Of a stretch of 64,000 nucleotides of DNA, positions 22,201-31,360 are shown piece after piece (the stretch's first letter is position 1; each line of letters opens with the position of its first letter). Location of the stretch: assembly GCA_039519185.1 (NCBI GenBank), contig CM076847.1:78901100-78965099 (forward strand). The letters are read 5' to 3'. The position numbers and the translations under genes were made by a program. The stretch is from Astragalus membranaceus (lineage: Eukaryota > Streptophyta > Magnoliopsida > Fabales > Fabaceae). The notes beneath the pieces are model-generated. The model ran no database searches, was not told the DNA's origin, and saw nothing but the letters and a program-made list of their open reading frames with translations.

Positions 22201-22298
22201 AAATAAAATAAAGCATGGCATGAAAATAAAATAATTATTTTTTATTAAAAATAGATAAAATTTCTTATTTTTGGATAGGACAAAATTAGGGTGTTACA
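19240..22298 (-). repeat. Element E 3' LTR
   Basis: 3059 bp, nearly identical to 34595-37662. + strand ends are tgttgcgcccg and gggtgttaca; in element orientation it begins TGTAACACCC. Its interior holds a three-copy subrepeat (21381-21610) and many simple A- and T-runs. Confidence 0.95.
21381..21610. repeat. LTR subrepeat array, about 78-bp unit, three copies plus a partial
   Basis: Units run gatgtgtgagggagagagag, atggccgtagggggg, gttgagtgtgtgagtgtgtg. Copies differ mainly in the length of the G run. The other LTR carries the same array at about 36740-36975. Confidence 0.9.
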
Positions 22299-23879
22299 GC
22301 TGCCCCTCTTTATTTCACATTTCGCCAAGAAATATGACTTGGCCTTTTCATATTTGTTGGTGAAATGGAAATAAAGATATAGAAATAACACTAATTTTGT
22401 CCGCTTCGGAAAAGCTCAGATTTTCTTTTTGTTATTTTCTTTTTGGGAACGGGGGTTAACACTTGTCGCATTAACGGGAAAGCAGTAAATTGGGAAAAGC
22501 GGTAAATTGGGAAAAGCGGTAAATTGGGAATTCGGAGGTTGCCTAAAAACCTTCTAACGAACTCTTGTCGAGTCCGAGCTTTGGGGTGGCCTCTTCGAGC
22601 GGCCGATCAATATCAGGTCCGGAACTGATTTGATCAATGGATTTACGCTATGCCTTAGGGTGACACAACTAATCCGAAGGACTTAACGAAGTCTGATGGA
22701 TCCATCGCGTGCTCGTACACGATGTTGTGATCTGTGGAAGGAGTTCACTAACTCTGTGTTGATGGAGTTTACTAACTCTGGGTTGAGGGAGTTTACTAAC
22801 TCGGTGTCATGGTGATTTTCTAGAGATGGGATTTTTGGGACTCTCTGGTCCGAAGTAACTTCCTGGATGGTGCATGAAATGCATGCATTTGGGTATTTGG
22901 ATGTGCATGAATGCAATGATTGATTTTGGTGGGATGCTTTTTCTGTTTAATTCCTCATTCACTTCTTTTCCTTTTGTTATTCTTCGCTCTTCTGAGATGC
23001 GAATTTGAAAGTATAATGCACCACTGTTTGATGACGAATGGTATGGATGGTATGATGAATGAAGATGTTGTGTTCTTTTATGCTCCGTCTTCTGTGATTT
23101 TTTTTGTTTATTCTGTTTGTTTTCTTTAAGCAGCTTTCTTTTTTCTGCTTATTTGTCTTTGTTTACTCTGTTTGTTTTCTTTAAACAGCTTTCTTTTTTC
23201 TGCTTATTTGTTTTTTTTGGCACTCTTTTTTTGCTGGTTAAATCGATCTGCCGGGCGAAGGCTGCTCCAGGACGATGATCCCGCGGGGATTGCACACTGG
23301 TTCGTTATGACTGTCTTTTCTGCAATTTTATTCACTTGGGAAATCACTTCTTTCTGTATTTTTTTCAAAGATTTCGTAATGATCCTGTAATGCTCTGAAT
23401 GTGCACATGTTTTGCAATTCGATTTCATCAATCATAAAAGTTATTATTTTGAAAGAAACTGAACAGATGAAAACAGAGACACGAAAAGCACACATATGAA
23501 AGAAAAGTTGGACTTTTATTGATATAGAAATTGGACGTGCAGAAAGTCACGCCAATCGAAAGTGCATTGCAATCTTTCTTTTAAACTACAAAAAATACAA
23601 GCAAAAGGAACAGATCTCGTGATTCTATCTCTGAAGTAACGGTGCCCACCGTCCATACTCATAATATTGATCACCCCCTTATCCGAACCTTTGGAATGCT
23701 GATTGCCTTTTTCTTTTCTCAAGCCCAAGTTTTCTGACCCTAATTTTTGCCTGGATCGCCCTTTGCGGGTTTTCAATCCACCGGGCCGCTCTGATTTTGC
23801 CTAGGTCGCCCTTTGCGGGTTTTCAACCTAGCGAGCTGATTTTTCCTTGGCTTATCTTTCTCTTTTTTCGTCTATTTTT
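22299..23879 (-). other. Element E 3' untranslated region and polypurine tract
   Basis: Next to the 3' LTR the minus strand reads aaagaggggcagc (22299-22311), the polypurine tract. The 3' UTR holds short tandem repeats: gggaaaagcggtaaatt near 22490-22530, gagtttactaactc near 22740-22800, a two-copy unit of about 65 bp at 23100-23215, and gtcgccctttgcgggttttc at 23755-23830. No coding region is supported. Confidence 0.8.
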
Positions 23880-25466
23880 CTAGGCATAATACTTCTTGAC
23901 CACATCTGAGTTCACTGGATTTGGGATCTCATCTCCGTCCATGTTTGCCAGAATTAAAGCTCCTCCTGAGAATGCCTTCTTCACCACATAAGGTCCTTCA
24001 TATTTGAGAGCCCATTTGCCCCTAGAGTCTGTCTGAATCGGCAAGATCTGCTTGAGTACAAGATCTCCTTCTTGGAATTCACGAGAACAGACTTTCTTGT
24101 CAAAAGCCCTCCTCATCCTCTGCTGGTACAACTGTCCATGACACATTGCGGCCACCCGTTTTTCATCAATGAGATTCAACTGGTCAAGACGAGACCGAAC
24201 CCATTCTGCTTCATCAAGTTTTGTCTCCATTAACACCCGCAGGGATGGTATTTCAACCTCAATGGGGAGAACTGCCTCTGACCCATAAACCAGGGAGTAA
24301 GGGGTTGCCCCTGTTGAGGTGCGTACTGAGGTTCTGTAACCATGCAGGGCAAATGGGAGCATCTCATGCCAATCCTTGTAGGTTACCACCATCTTTTGCA
24401 CAATCTTCTTGATGTTCTTGTTGGCTGCCTCAACTGCCCCATTCATCTTTGGGCGGTAGGGAGAAGAGTTGTGATGTTGTATTTTGAAGTCTTTGCACAA
24501 ATCCTTCATCACTCTGCTGTTCAAATTACTACCGTTGTCTGTGATAATCTTATTTGGAAGGCCGTAGCGGCAAACCAAGTCTTTCTTGATGAACTTAGCA
24601 ATCACTGAGCTCGTTACATTGGGATAAGAAGCAGCCTCCACCCACTTAGTGAAGTAGTCAATAGCAACCAGGATGAAACGGTGACCATTGGAAGCTTTGG
24701 GTTCAATGGGACCAATGATGTCCATGCCCCACATTGAGAATGGCCATGGTGCGCTCAAAACATTCAGAGACGTTGGAGGTACATGGGTGTGATCTGCATA
24801 GATTTGGCATTTATGGCATCTTCTCACAAAACTGTAACAGTCTGATTCCATCTGCAACCAGTAGTATCCAGCTCTCAGGATTTTTCTAGCCATTGCGTGC
24901 CCGTTGGAATGAACCCCAAATGAGCCTTCATGAACATCTCGCATAATCTTTACTGATTTTTCTCCTGTTACACACCTGAGGAGTACCAAGTCATGGTTTC
25001 TCTTGTAAAGGACGTCTCCACTCAAGAAGAAACCTGTTGACAGCCTCCGGAGGGTTCTCTTGTCATTCTCTGTAGCTCCGGGAGGATACTCTCTGTTTGT
25101 GATATACTGCTTGATGTCATGGTACCAAGGCTTACTATCTGATCCCTCTTCGGCTGCCATACAGCAGTGATAAGCAGGTTGTTCCCTGTGCTGGATTCTG
25201 ACAGTTGTCAGACTTTTGTCACAGCTGACGTTGAACATAGAGGACAAAGTTGCCAAGGCATCAGCCAGCTGATTCTCGCTGCGGGGTATGTGTTGGAAAG
25301 TGATTTCCTCAAAGGGCTTGATTAATTCTTGAATGCAGTCACGGTAAGGAATCAAATCTGAATTTCTTGTTTCCCAATCTCCTTTTACTTGATGGACAAC
25401 TAGAGCTGAATCTCCGTATACGTCGAGCCTCTTGACTTTCCAATCGAGAGCTGCCTGGATACCCAA
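23880..25466 (-). CDS. Element E integrase with end of RNase H
   Basis: In 528 residues the first ~80 finish the second (archaeal-type) RNase H (DVYGDSALVVHQVKGDW...NQLADALATL). Then come an H2C2 zinc-binding region (HSNGHAMARKILRAGYYW ... CHKCQ, about residues 190-225) and the DDE core: Asp in GMDIIGPI, Asp in ITDNGSN, Glu in NGAVEAANKN. A C-terminal domain (EGDLVLKQ...GKWALKYEGPYVVKKAF) follows, with stop at 23880. It would insert the cDNA. The first ATG is not a true start: the frame continues from RT/RNase H at 25516-27331 after a one-base slip. All three catalytic residues are present. Confidence 0.93.
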   Translation of the reverse strand: MGIQAALDWKVKRLDVYGDSALVVHQVKGDWETRNSDLIPYRDCIQELIKPFEEITFQHIPRSENQLADALATLSSMFNVSCDKSLTTVRIQHREQPAYHCCMAAEEGSDSKPWYHDIKQYITNREYPPGATENDKRTLRRLSTGFFLSGDVLYKRNHDLVLLRCVTGEKSVKIMRDVHEGSFGVHSNGHAMARKILRAGYYWLQMESDCYSFVRRCHKCQIYADHTHVPPTSLNVLSAPWPFSMWGMDIIGPIEPKASNGHRFILVAIDYFTKWVEAASYPNVTSSVIAKFIKKDLVCRYGLPNKIITDNGSNLNSRVMKDLCKDFKIQHHNSSPYRPKMNGAVEAANKNIKKIVQKMVVTYKDWHEMLPFALHGYRTSVRTSTGATPYSLVYGSEAVLPIEVEIPSLRVLMETKLDEAEWVRSRLDQLNLIDEKRVAAMCHGQLYQQRMRRAFDKKVCSREFQEGDLVLKQILPIQTDSRGKWALKYEGPYVVKKAFSGGALILANMDGDEIPNPVNSDVVKKYYA

Positions 25467-25515
25467 GATACATGCTTCATACTCCGCAATATTGTTTGTG
25501 ACATAGAAGCTTAGT

Positions 25516-27331
25516 CTAGCGGTGACTGGTATAAAGCGGTTGTCTGGGGGAGATCAGCACTGCTCCGATTCCGTGCCCCCACATGTTAGAGGCACCGTCA
25601 AACAACATTCTCCACCTTTCATCATCTTGAGACTTCCCTGCGTCAAATAATGCCATAATGTCCTCATCTGGGAACTCACATTGCATTGATTGGTAATCCT
25701 CAACCGGTTGATGTGCCAGGTAGTCTGCCAGTGTGCTACCTTTAATCGCCTTCTGGGTTACGTACACGAGATCGTACTCGGACAGAAGCATTTGCCAACG
25801 AGCAATTCTACCTGTGAGCGCAGGTTTTTCAAATATGTACTTGATTGGGTCCATTTTGGACACCAACCAGGTAGTGTGACTCAGCATATACTGTCTCAGT
25901 CGATGCGCAGCCCAGGCTAGAGCACAACAAGTCTTCTCCAATGATGAATACTTTGCCTCACAGTCTGTGAACTTCTTGCTTATATAGTAGATCGCGTGTT
26001 CTTTCTTTCCTGACTCATCGTGTTGCCCCAGCACGCAGCCCATAGAGTTGTCTAGCACCGTGAGGTATAGGATGAGGGGCCTGCCGGACACAGGTGGCAT
26101 TAGGACGGGTGGACTTTGAAGGTACGCCTTGATTTTCTCAAATGCTTCTTGACATTTATCATTCCACTTCATCTCTTGGTTTTTGCACAGCAGTTTGAAA
26201 ATTGGTTCGCAAGTCGCAGTCAACTGGAAGATGAATCGAGAGATGTAATTTAGTCTTCCCAGGAAACCACGAACTTCTTTCTCTGTCTTAGGTGCTGGCA
26301 TCTCCAGGATTGCTCGTACTTTGTCCGGGTCTACCTCAATTCCCTTCTGGCTAACAATGAACCCTAACAGCTTCCCTGACCTAACCCCAAAGGTGCACTT
26401 AGCGGGGTTCAACCTGAGTTTGTACTTTCTGAGGCGTTCGAACAGCTTCTGTAGGTTAACCACGTGCTCTTCATCAGTCTTTGATTTAGCGATCATGTCA
26501 TCCACATAGACTTCGATCTCCTTATGCATCATGTCATGGAATAGGGTTACCATTGCTCTTTGGTAGGTTGCCCCGGCATTCCTCAACCCGAAAGGCATGA
26601 CCTTGTAACAGAAAGTTCCCCAAAGGGTTATGAAGGTGGTTTTCTCCATATCCTCCGGAGCCATTTTGATCTGGTTATAGCCGGAATATCCATCCATGAA
26701 GGAGAACATCGAATGCTGAGCAGTACTGTCCACCAAAACGTCAATATGGGGTAGAGGGAAGTCATCTTTAGGGCTTGCTCTGTTCAAGTCACGGTAGTCG
26801 ACACACATTCGGACCTTCCCATCTTTCTTAGGGACTGGGACAATGTTCGCTACCCACTCAGGATATTTTGCCACAGCTAAGAACCCTGCATCAAACTGTT
26901 TCTTGACCTCATCCCTGATTTTCAAAGACATTTCAGGCTTCATCCGCCTTAACTTCTGTTTCACAGGGGGACAGTCTGATTTCACTGGCAATTTATGTTC
27001 AACAATATCTGTGCTCAACCCTGGCATGTCCCGATATGTCCATGCGAATACGTCAGCGTAGTCGAACAGGAGCTGAATCAACTTTTTGCGCTCTTTATCC
27101 TCCATTGCGGTACCAACCTTGATCTCTTTCCTGTCTTCCTCAGTACCCAAATTGACCATTTCTGTAGACTCCTCATGGGGTTCGATGACCTTTTCTTCTT
27201 GTTCTACCATTCTCATGATTTCTGGAGGAGTATCCCAATCATTCTCAGCGTCTTCCTCGGCTTGATTAACCGGGTAATCAAAATCACAGTATGAGTTATG
27301 GGCATTATTATTTTCAGAGTTTATTTTTGAT
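25516..27331 (-). CDS. Element E reverse transcriptase and RNase H (second exon of gag-pol)
   Basis: Exon after the intron acceptor at 27332. RT motifs are VPVPKKDGKVRMCVDYRDLN, FPLPHIDVLVD, FSFMDGYSGYNQI, MPFGLRNAGATYQRAM and the catalytic YVDDM (26498-26509), followed by the first RNase H (YLTVLDNSMGCVLGQHDE, FTDCEAKYSSLEK) and the start of a second, archaeal-type RNase H (LFDGASNMWGHGIGAVLISP). Dual RNase H is typical of Tat elements. A stop at 25516 follows a C run at about 25547-25551 that appears one C short; the correct frame resumes as the RNase H/integrase ORF. This single indel is the only coding break seen in pol; a sequencing error is possible. Confidence 0.93.
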
Positions 27332-27523
27332 CTGCATTAGAATGGAGCGGCGAATAAAAACAAAGAAAAAGCAACACAGATAAAAGATGAAGACAGAAAT
27401 TTTATTGAAAATTCAAAATAACACTTTATTGATTGATGATTTTCGACGAAAACATGTGTGCCCGAATGAAATATCCCAAGGCCTTGGGCAGAGCCGAGGG
27501 ATTTGCATTACAATGATAATTAC
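27332..27523 (-). other. Ogre intron between protease and RT
   Basis: The gag-protease frame reaches a donor (tttaaa|gtaatt, GT at 27523-27522) just before its stop. An acceptor with a good branch context (ttctaatgcag|atc, AG at 27333-27332) lies 192 nt downstream. Splicing joins the protease and RT frames in phase, whereas unspliced RNA ends gag-pro at TAA 27522-27520. This matches the known Ogre strategy in which splicing sets the gag to pol ratio. Confidence 0.8.
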
Positions 27524-30500
27524 TTTAAATTGGAAAATACGGGGAAATCCATGGTCTCCCAGTTTTGCAGCTTCTCTCCAACCGCACAGCAGCGCACCAG
27601 ACCTTCAGCACGGCCACTTGAGCTTGATCCTTCTTCGACCATATTGACCTGGTCAGGGTTCAGCATACCAGCACTCCGGAAGTTGTCCTTAAGATTAGCG
27701 ATGACTATTCTCTCCTGATTGGGTGCCCTTCCTCTGAGTTTGGCCAGCCATTTCTCCCTCCTGTCAGATGTCAGCCTCTCCCGATCAGCAAGACTTGGGA
27801 TGTATCCAACACCGAACCTCTTAATATTACCCCTCAACTGGATAGGCATTACAATTCCTTGAGCAGCTTTTCCTAAGCCCTTACCAATCTGATACCCATG
27901 TCCCAGCATCACTTTTGCAGTCATCATGTCTGCCCTGGACCACTTGGGCTTCCACCGAGGTTCTCCTTCGACGAAGACAGCGTTTGAAATCTCCAATCCC
28001 TGGAAAGCAGTCTCAAAGGACTCTTCTGCTGCTTCCACATAATATTCAGGTGGTGATCGATTTATCAATGTTTCTTCTTCTCCGGAGATCACTATCAGCT
28101 TTCCCCTGGCCACAAACTTGAGCTTTTGATGAAGCGAGGATGGCACTGCCCCAGCCGCGTGTATCCAAGGACGTCCTAGCAGGCAACTGTAGGATGAATT
28201 GATGTCCATTACTTGGAAGACGACATAAAATACTTCAGGGCCTACCTGCAGCGGCATTTCCACTTCTCCAAAAACTTCCTTCACTGACCCATCAAATGCT
28301 CTGACCAAGGTGGAGCTCGGTTTTAGATATGAACAGTCTACATCCAGCTTATCCATTGTAGACTTAGGCAGCACGTTCAAGGATGAACCGTTATCAATAA
28401 GCACCCTGGCAAGTATATGGTCCCCACACTTGACTGAGATATGAAGAGCTTGATTATGACTCTTTCCTGCCGGAGGCAGCTCAGCGTCTGAGAAGGTCAA
28501 GTAATTAGAGGCCACAATGCTGCCAACAATACCATCAAGCTGGTTTACTGTAATGTCATGGGAGACGTGAGCTTCATTCAAGACCTTTAGCAGTGCAGCA
28601 CGATGTGCCTCTGAACTGAGCAGCAAAGAGAGCATTGAGATCTTGGATGGGGTTTGATTCAGCTGGTCTACCACCCGATATTCACTCTGTCTCATTACCC
28701 TCAGGAATTCTTGAGCTTCTTTGTCCGACACATCCCTGACCTCTACAGCTTCCTTGCCTTTTTCCTTACGGGCCCTTTCTTCACTTCCCTTGGATTGCTC
28801 TCTTCTGAGGTTTTCAGGAGTATACATCCTTCCACTCCTTGTGATACAACTACCTCCAGCAATGTTTGTTATATCCAGAGTGCCTTTAGGGACCTCCGCT
28901 TGCATTTGCACATTGCAGCTCCATGGAGTCATCCTAGTATCCCCACTAGGGGTAGCAGCAGGTACTGGAATAACAACAGTCGAGGGTCTCGTCACAGCTA
29001 GGCTGGAATTCAGATTACAGGGAATTTCAATCGGTCTTCTGAAGCCTCTATTGCCTGATTGCAAGGTAAGTACATTTTCTTCTTTCTCCTGGATTCCCAC
29101 TTGGACCAGGTGTCTGTCTAAGAGATCTTGGAGGATTGGTTTAAAGCCTTCACATGCCCCGATGCAGCGAGGATTATCACAGGCGTCTTTCCTAGCGCAC
29201 CCTTCTTTGATGATACCGAAGCGGCATAATTCAGCATGGATAAAATTCAAAGGCGTCTGAATGCAATCAACTTTTCTCACCAAGCACTGACCCTCCTGAT
29301 GGTCAACCGCATTAATAGCAGACCCTCCATGCCCTGGCAACGGATTGGTGGCTACATTGGGTTGTTGAAATGATATGCTTTTCTTATCAAGTAATTCTTG
29401 CACCACATATTTGAATGCTTTACAATCCTCCACCACATGACCTACTGCCCCAGAATGAAAGGCGCAGGTGGCATTTGCGTTGTACCCTCTGGGATAGGGA
29501 GGCTGATATGGCTTCATTTGGCGAGTACTGATTATTTTGTTGGTGATGAGATAATTAAACAAGTCCGTGTAGGACATGGGAATGGGATCAAAGACGGCAG
29601 GCTTCCTTTCATTATAGTTTCGGTACTGATAATTTGATTGAAAAGGCTGTGCCAGTGGTGCCTGAGGAGGAACCGAAATAGCTTGCGATGGATTGCTGTG
29701 CGACGGACCACTGGCTCCGATGACCGCATTAGTTTCACCTTCTTTCTTCTTATGAGACCCAAAAAATGGCTTCTTTTGACTGGCAGGAGGCGTCGGGCTA
29801 TGAGCTATTCTTCCGCTGCGCATACCATTCTCTACTCTTTCCCCTGTGACCACCATCTCAGAGAAGTTTGAGGCTACGCTGCCAACCAACCTATCATAAT
29901 ACACTGCAGGAAGGGTTTCCATAAACATGTGGACCATTTCCTTGTCCAGCAGAGGGGGTTTTACTTGAGCCGCAAGGTTCCTCCATCTCTGAGCGTATTC
30001 TTTGAACGACTCGTTATCTCTCTTAGACATGCATTGCAGCTGAGTTCTATCTGGAGCCAAATCATTATTATACTGGTATTGACGCATGAAGGCATCCGCC
30101 ATGTCTTTCCAGCAACGGATATTAGTTGGCTCTAACTGCATGTACCAGTCGAGGGGAGCTCCGGCTAAACTTTCTTGGAAGCAATGCATCATTAAGTTAT
30201 CATCACGGGCATAGGCAGTCATCTTTCGGCAGTACATTGTCACATGGCTGACTGGGCAAGTTGTCCCTCTGTATTTGTCAAAAGTTGGTGCTTTGACCTT
30301 GGGTGGCAGGACTAGATCGGGAACCAAGCACAACTCATGGGCATTCCTGGCTCGGGAACCTGCCCCTTCAACAGCTCTTAACCTTTCTTCCAGCATCTGA
30401 TACTGACTTCTAGCTTCGGCAGGATAATTCTGTGGGAAAACGCCGGCACCACAGTGAGGGTTATTCATCGACGCCACGACCGGGGTCATGTGTCGGTGAG

Positions 30501-31029
30501 CAATATTCTGAGGGACTGGGCCCTGCACGTGTGGATGAACCATTATTGGTGAATTGAAACCCGCCGGAGTTCCTGGAGCAATAACAGGAATTGGGATCTG
30601 AATCTGGGCTTGATGCGTCCCTGTTCCAACTTCATTCACAACTGTATTAGGCTGAGCGTGCCCCGTGGTTCCTGAAGGATCTCCTCCAGGGTTTGCATCA
30701 GCAGCAAGAGGCGCATAGCCCAGTGGGAGACCATAGGGAGGCCATTGCGCAGCTTGGAGGGTTTGAGAGATCCCAGACCCAGGAAGGGGAGGAGGATTGT
30801 TCGTCCCAGCAACAGCGGTTTCAGTTGTGCCAACATCTCTTAAGGCACTTAGCACTCTTATGACCTCCGCCATTTGAGCCCTTAGGACTTCCATCTCAGC
30901 TTGAGTGACTTGATTCCCCTGATTCTGATCGTGCTGACCCTGACCATTAGGATCCGGACCTCCTGGAATTCCGTCATCCTGATGTGGCTGCGGATCGTTC
31001 TGATCATGGTTGGCTTGATCGTTTTCCAT
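27520..31029 (-). CDS. Element E gag-protease polyprotein with G-patch
   Basis: 1169 residues from MENDQANHDQ. Gln/Pro-rich N-terminus; retrotransposon gag domain at about 240-420 (APTFDKYRGTTCPVSHVTMY, ESLAGAPLDWYMQL, AFMRQYQYNNDLAPDR); a zinc-knuckle-like CAFHSGAVGHVVEDC near 545; a second Cys cluster (CRFGIIKEGCARKDAC) near 635. The aspartic protease motif LIDNGSSLNVLP is near 875, with a typical LLGRPWIHAAGAVPSSLHQK downstream. A G-patch-like segment (MLGHGYQIGKGLGKAAQGIV) lies near 1035-1060. It would form the virus-like particle and process the polyprotein. One uninterrupted frame; stop at 27520 unless the 192-nt intron is removed. Confidence 0.93.
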   Translation of the reverse strand: MENDQANHDQNDPQPHQDDGIPGGPDPNGQGQHDQNQGNQVTQAEMEVLRAQMAEVIRVLSALRDVGTTETAVAGTNNPPPLPGSGISQTLQAAQWPPYGLPLGYAPLAADANPGGDPSGTTGHAQPNTVVNEVGTGTHQAQIQIPIPVIAPGTPAGFNSPIMVHPHVQGPVPQNIAHRHMTPVVASMNNPHCGAGVFPQNYPAEARSQYQMLEERLRAVEGAGSRARNAHELCLVPDLVLPPKVKAPTFDKYRGTTCPVSHVTMYCRKMTAYARDDNLMMHCFQESLAGAPLDWYMQLEPTNIRCWKDMADAFMRQYQYNNDLAPDRTQLQCMSKRDNESFKEYAQRWRNLAAQVKPPLLDKEMVHMFMETLPAVYYDRLVGSVASNFSEMVVTGERVENGMRSGRIAHSPTPPASQKKPFFGSHKKKEGETNAVIGASGPSHSNPSQAISVPPQAPLAQPFQSNYQYRNYNERKPAVFDPIPMSYTDLFNYLITNKIISTRQMKPYQPPYPRGYNANATCAFHSGAVGHVVEDCKAFKYVVQELLDKKSISFQQPNVATNPLPGHGGSAINAVDHQEGQCLVRKVDCIQTPLNFIHAELCRFGIIKEGCARKDACDNPRCIGACEGFKPILQDLLDRHLVQVGIQEKEENVLTLQSGNRGFRRPIEIPCNLNSSLAVTRPSTVVIPVPAATPSGDTRMTPWSCNVQMQAEVPKGTLDITNIAGGSCITRSGRMYTPENLRREQSKGSEERARKEKGKEAVEVRDVSDKEAQEFLRVMRQSEYRVVDQLNQTPSKISMLSLLLSSEAHRAALLKVLNEAHVSHDITVNQLDGIVGSIVASNYLTFSDAELPPAGKSHNQALHISVKCGDHILARVLIDNGSSLNVLPKSTMDKLDVDCSYLKPSSTLVRAFDGSVKEVFGEVEMPLQVGPEVFYVVFQVMDINSSYSCLLGRPWIHAAGAVPSSLHQKLKFVARGKLIVISGEEETLINRSPPEYYVEAAEESFETAFQGLEISNAVFVEGEPRWKPKWSRADMMTAKVMLGHGYQIGKGLGKAAQGIVMPIQLRGNIKRFGVGYIPSLADRERLTSDRREKWLAKLRGRAPNQERIVIANLKDNFRSAGMLNPDQVNMVEEGSSSSGRAEGLVRCCAVGEKLQNWETMDFPVFSNLK

Positions 31030-31360
31030 GTTTCTTGCTTGCAGACGCGTCCAATAGCGATGATTAACCAGCTTGCCTAATTTTCTGTTGACGGAACACG
31101 CTTATGAACACAAGAACGAATAAATGAATGCAATGCGAATGAATGCGTGTTTAGTTTTTCTTGCCGAGAATCGCAGTGTATTATGTCTTGTCATAGATAC
31201 GCAGGTAAATCTTTGATTGTTTTTGTTATATCATTTTCTTTGGATTATATTGGAATCTGGAAGCGAAACGGGTGTACTTAAACAAAATACTTCAAAGTAC
31301 GACATTCTGATACAATGATTAAAAAAGGAAAGGTACAATGGAAAATTACAATAAAGAAGC

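Noticed and set aside
24221..29871. Numerous 60-180-codon plus-strand frames across E's gag-pol
   Set aside because: They are shadows of the strongly supported minus-strand gag-protease, RT and integrase genes.
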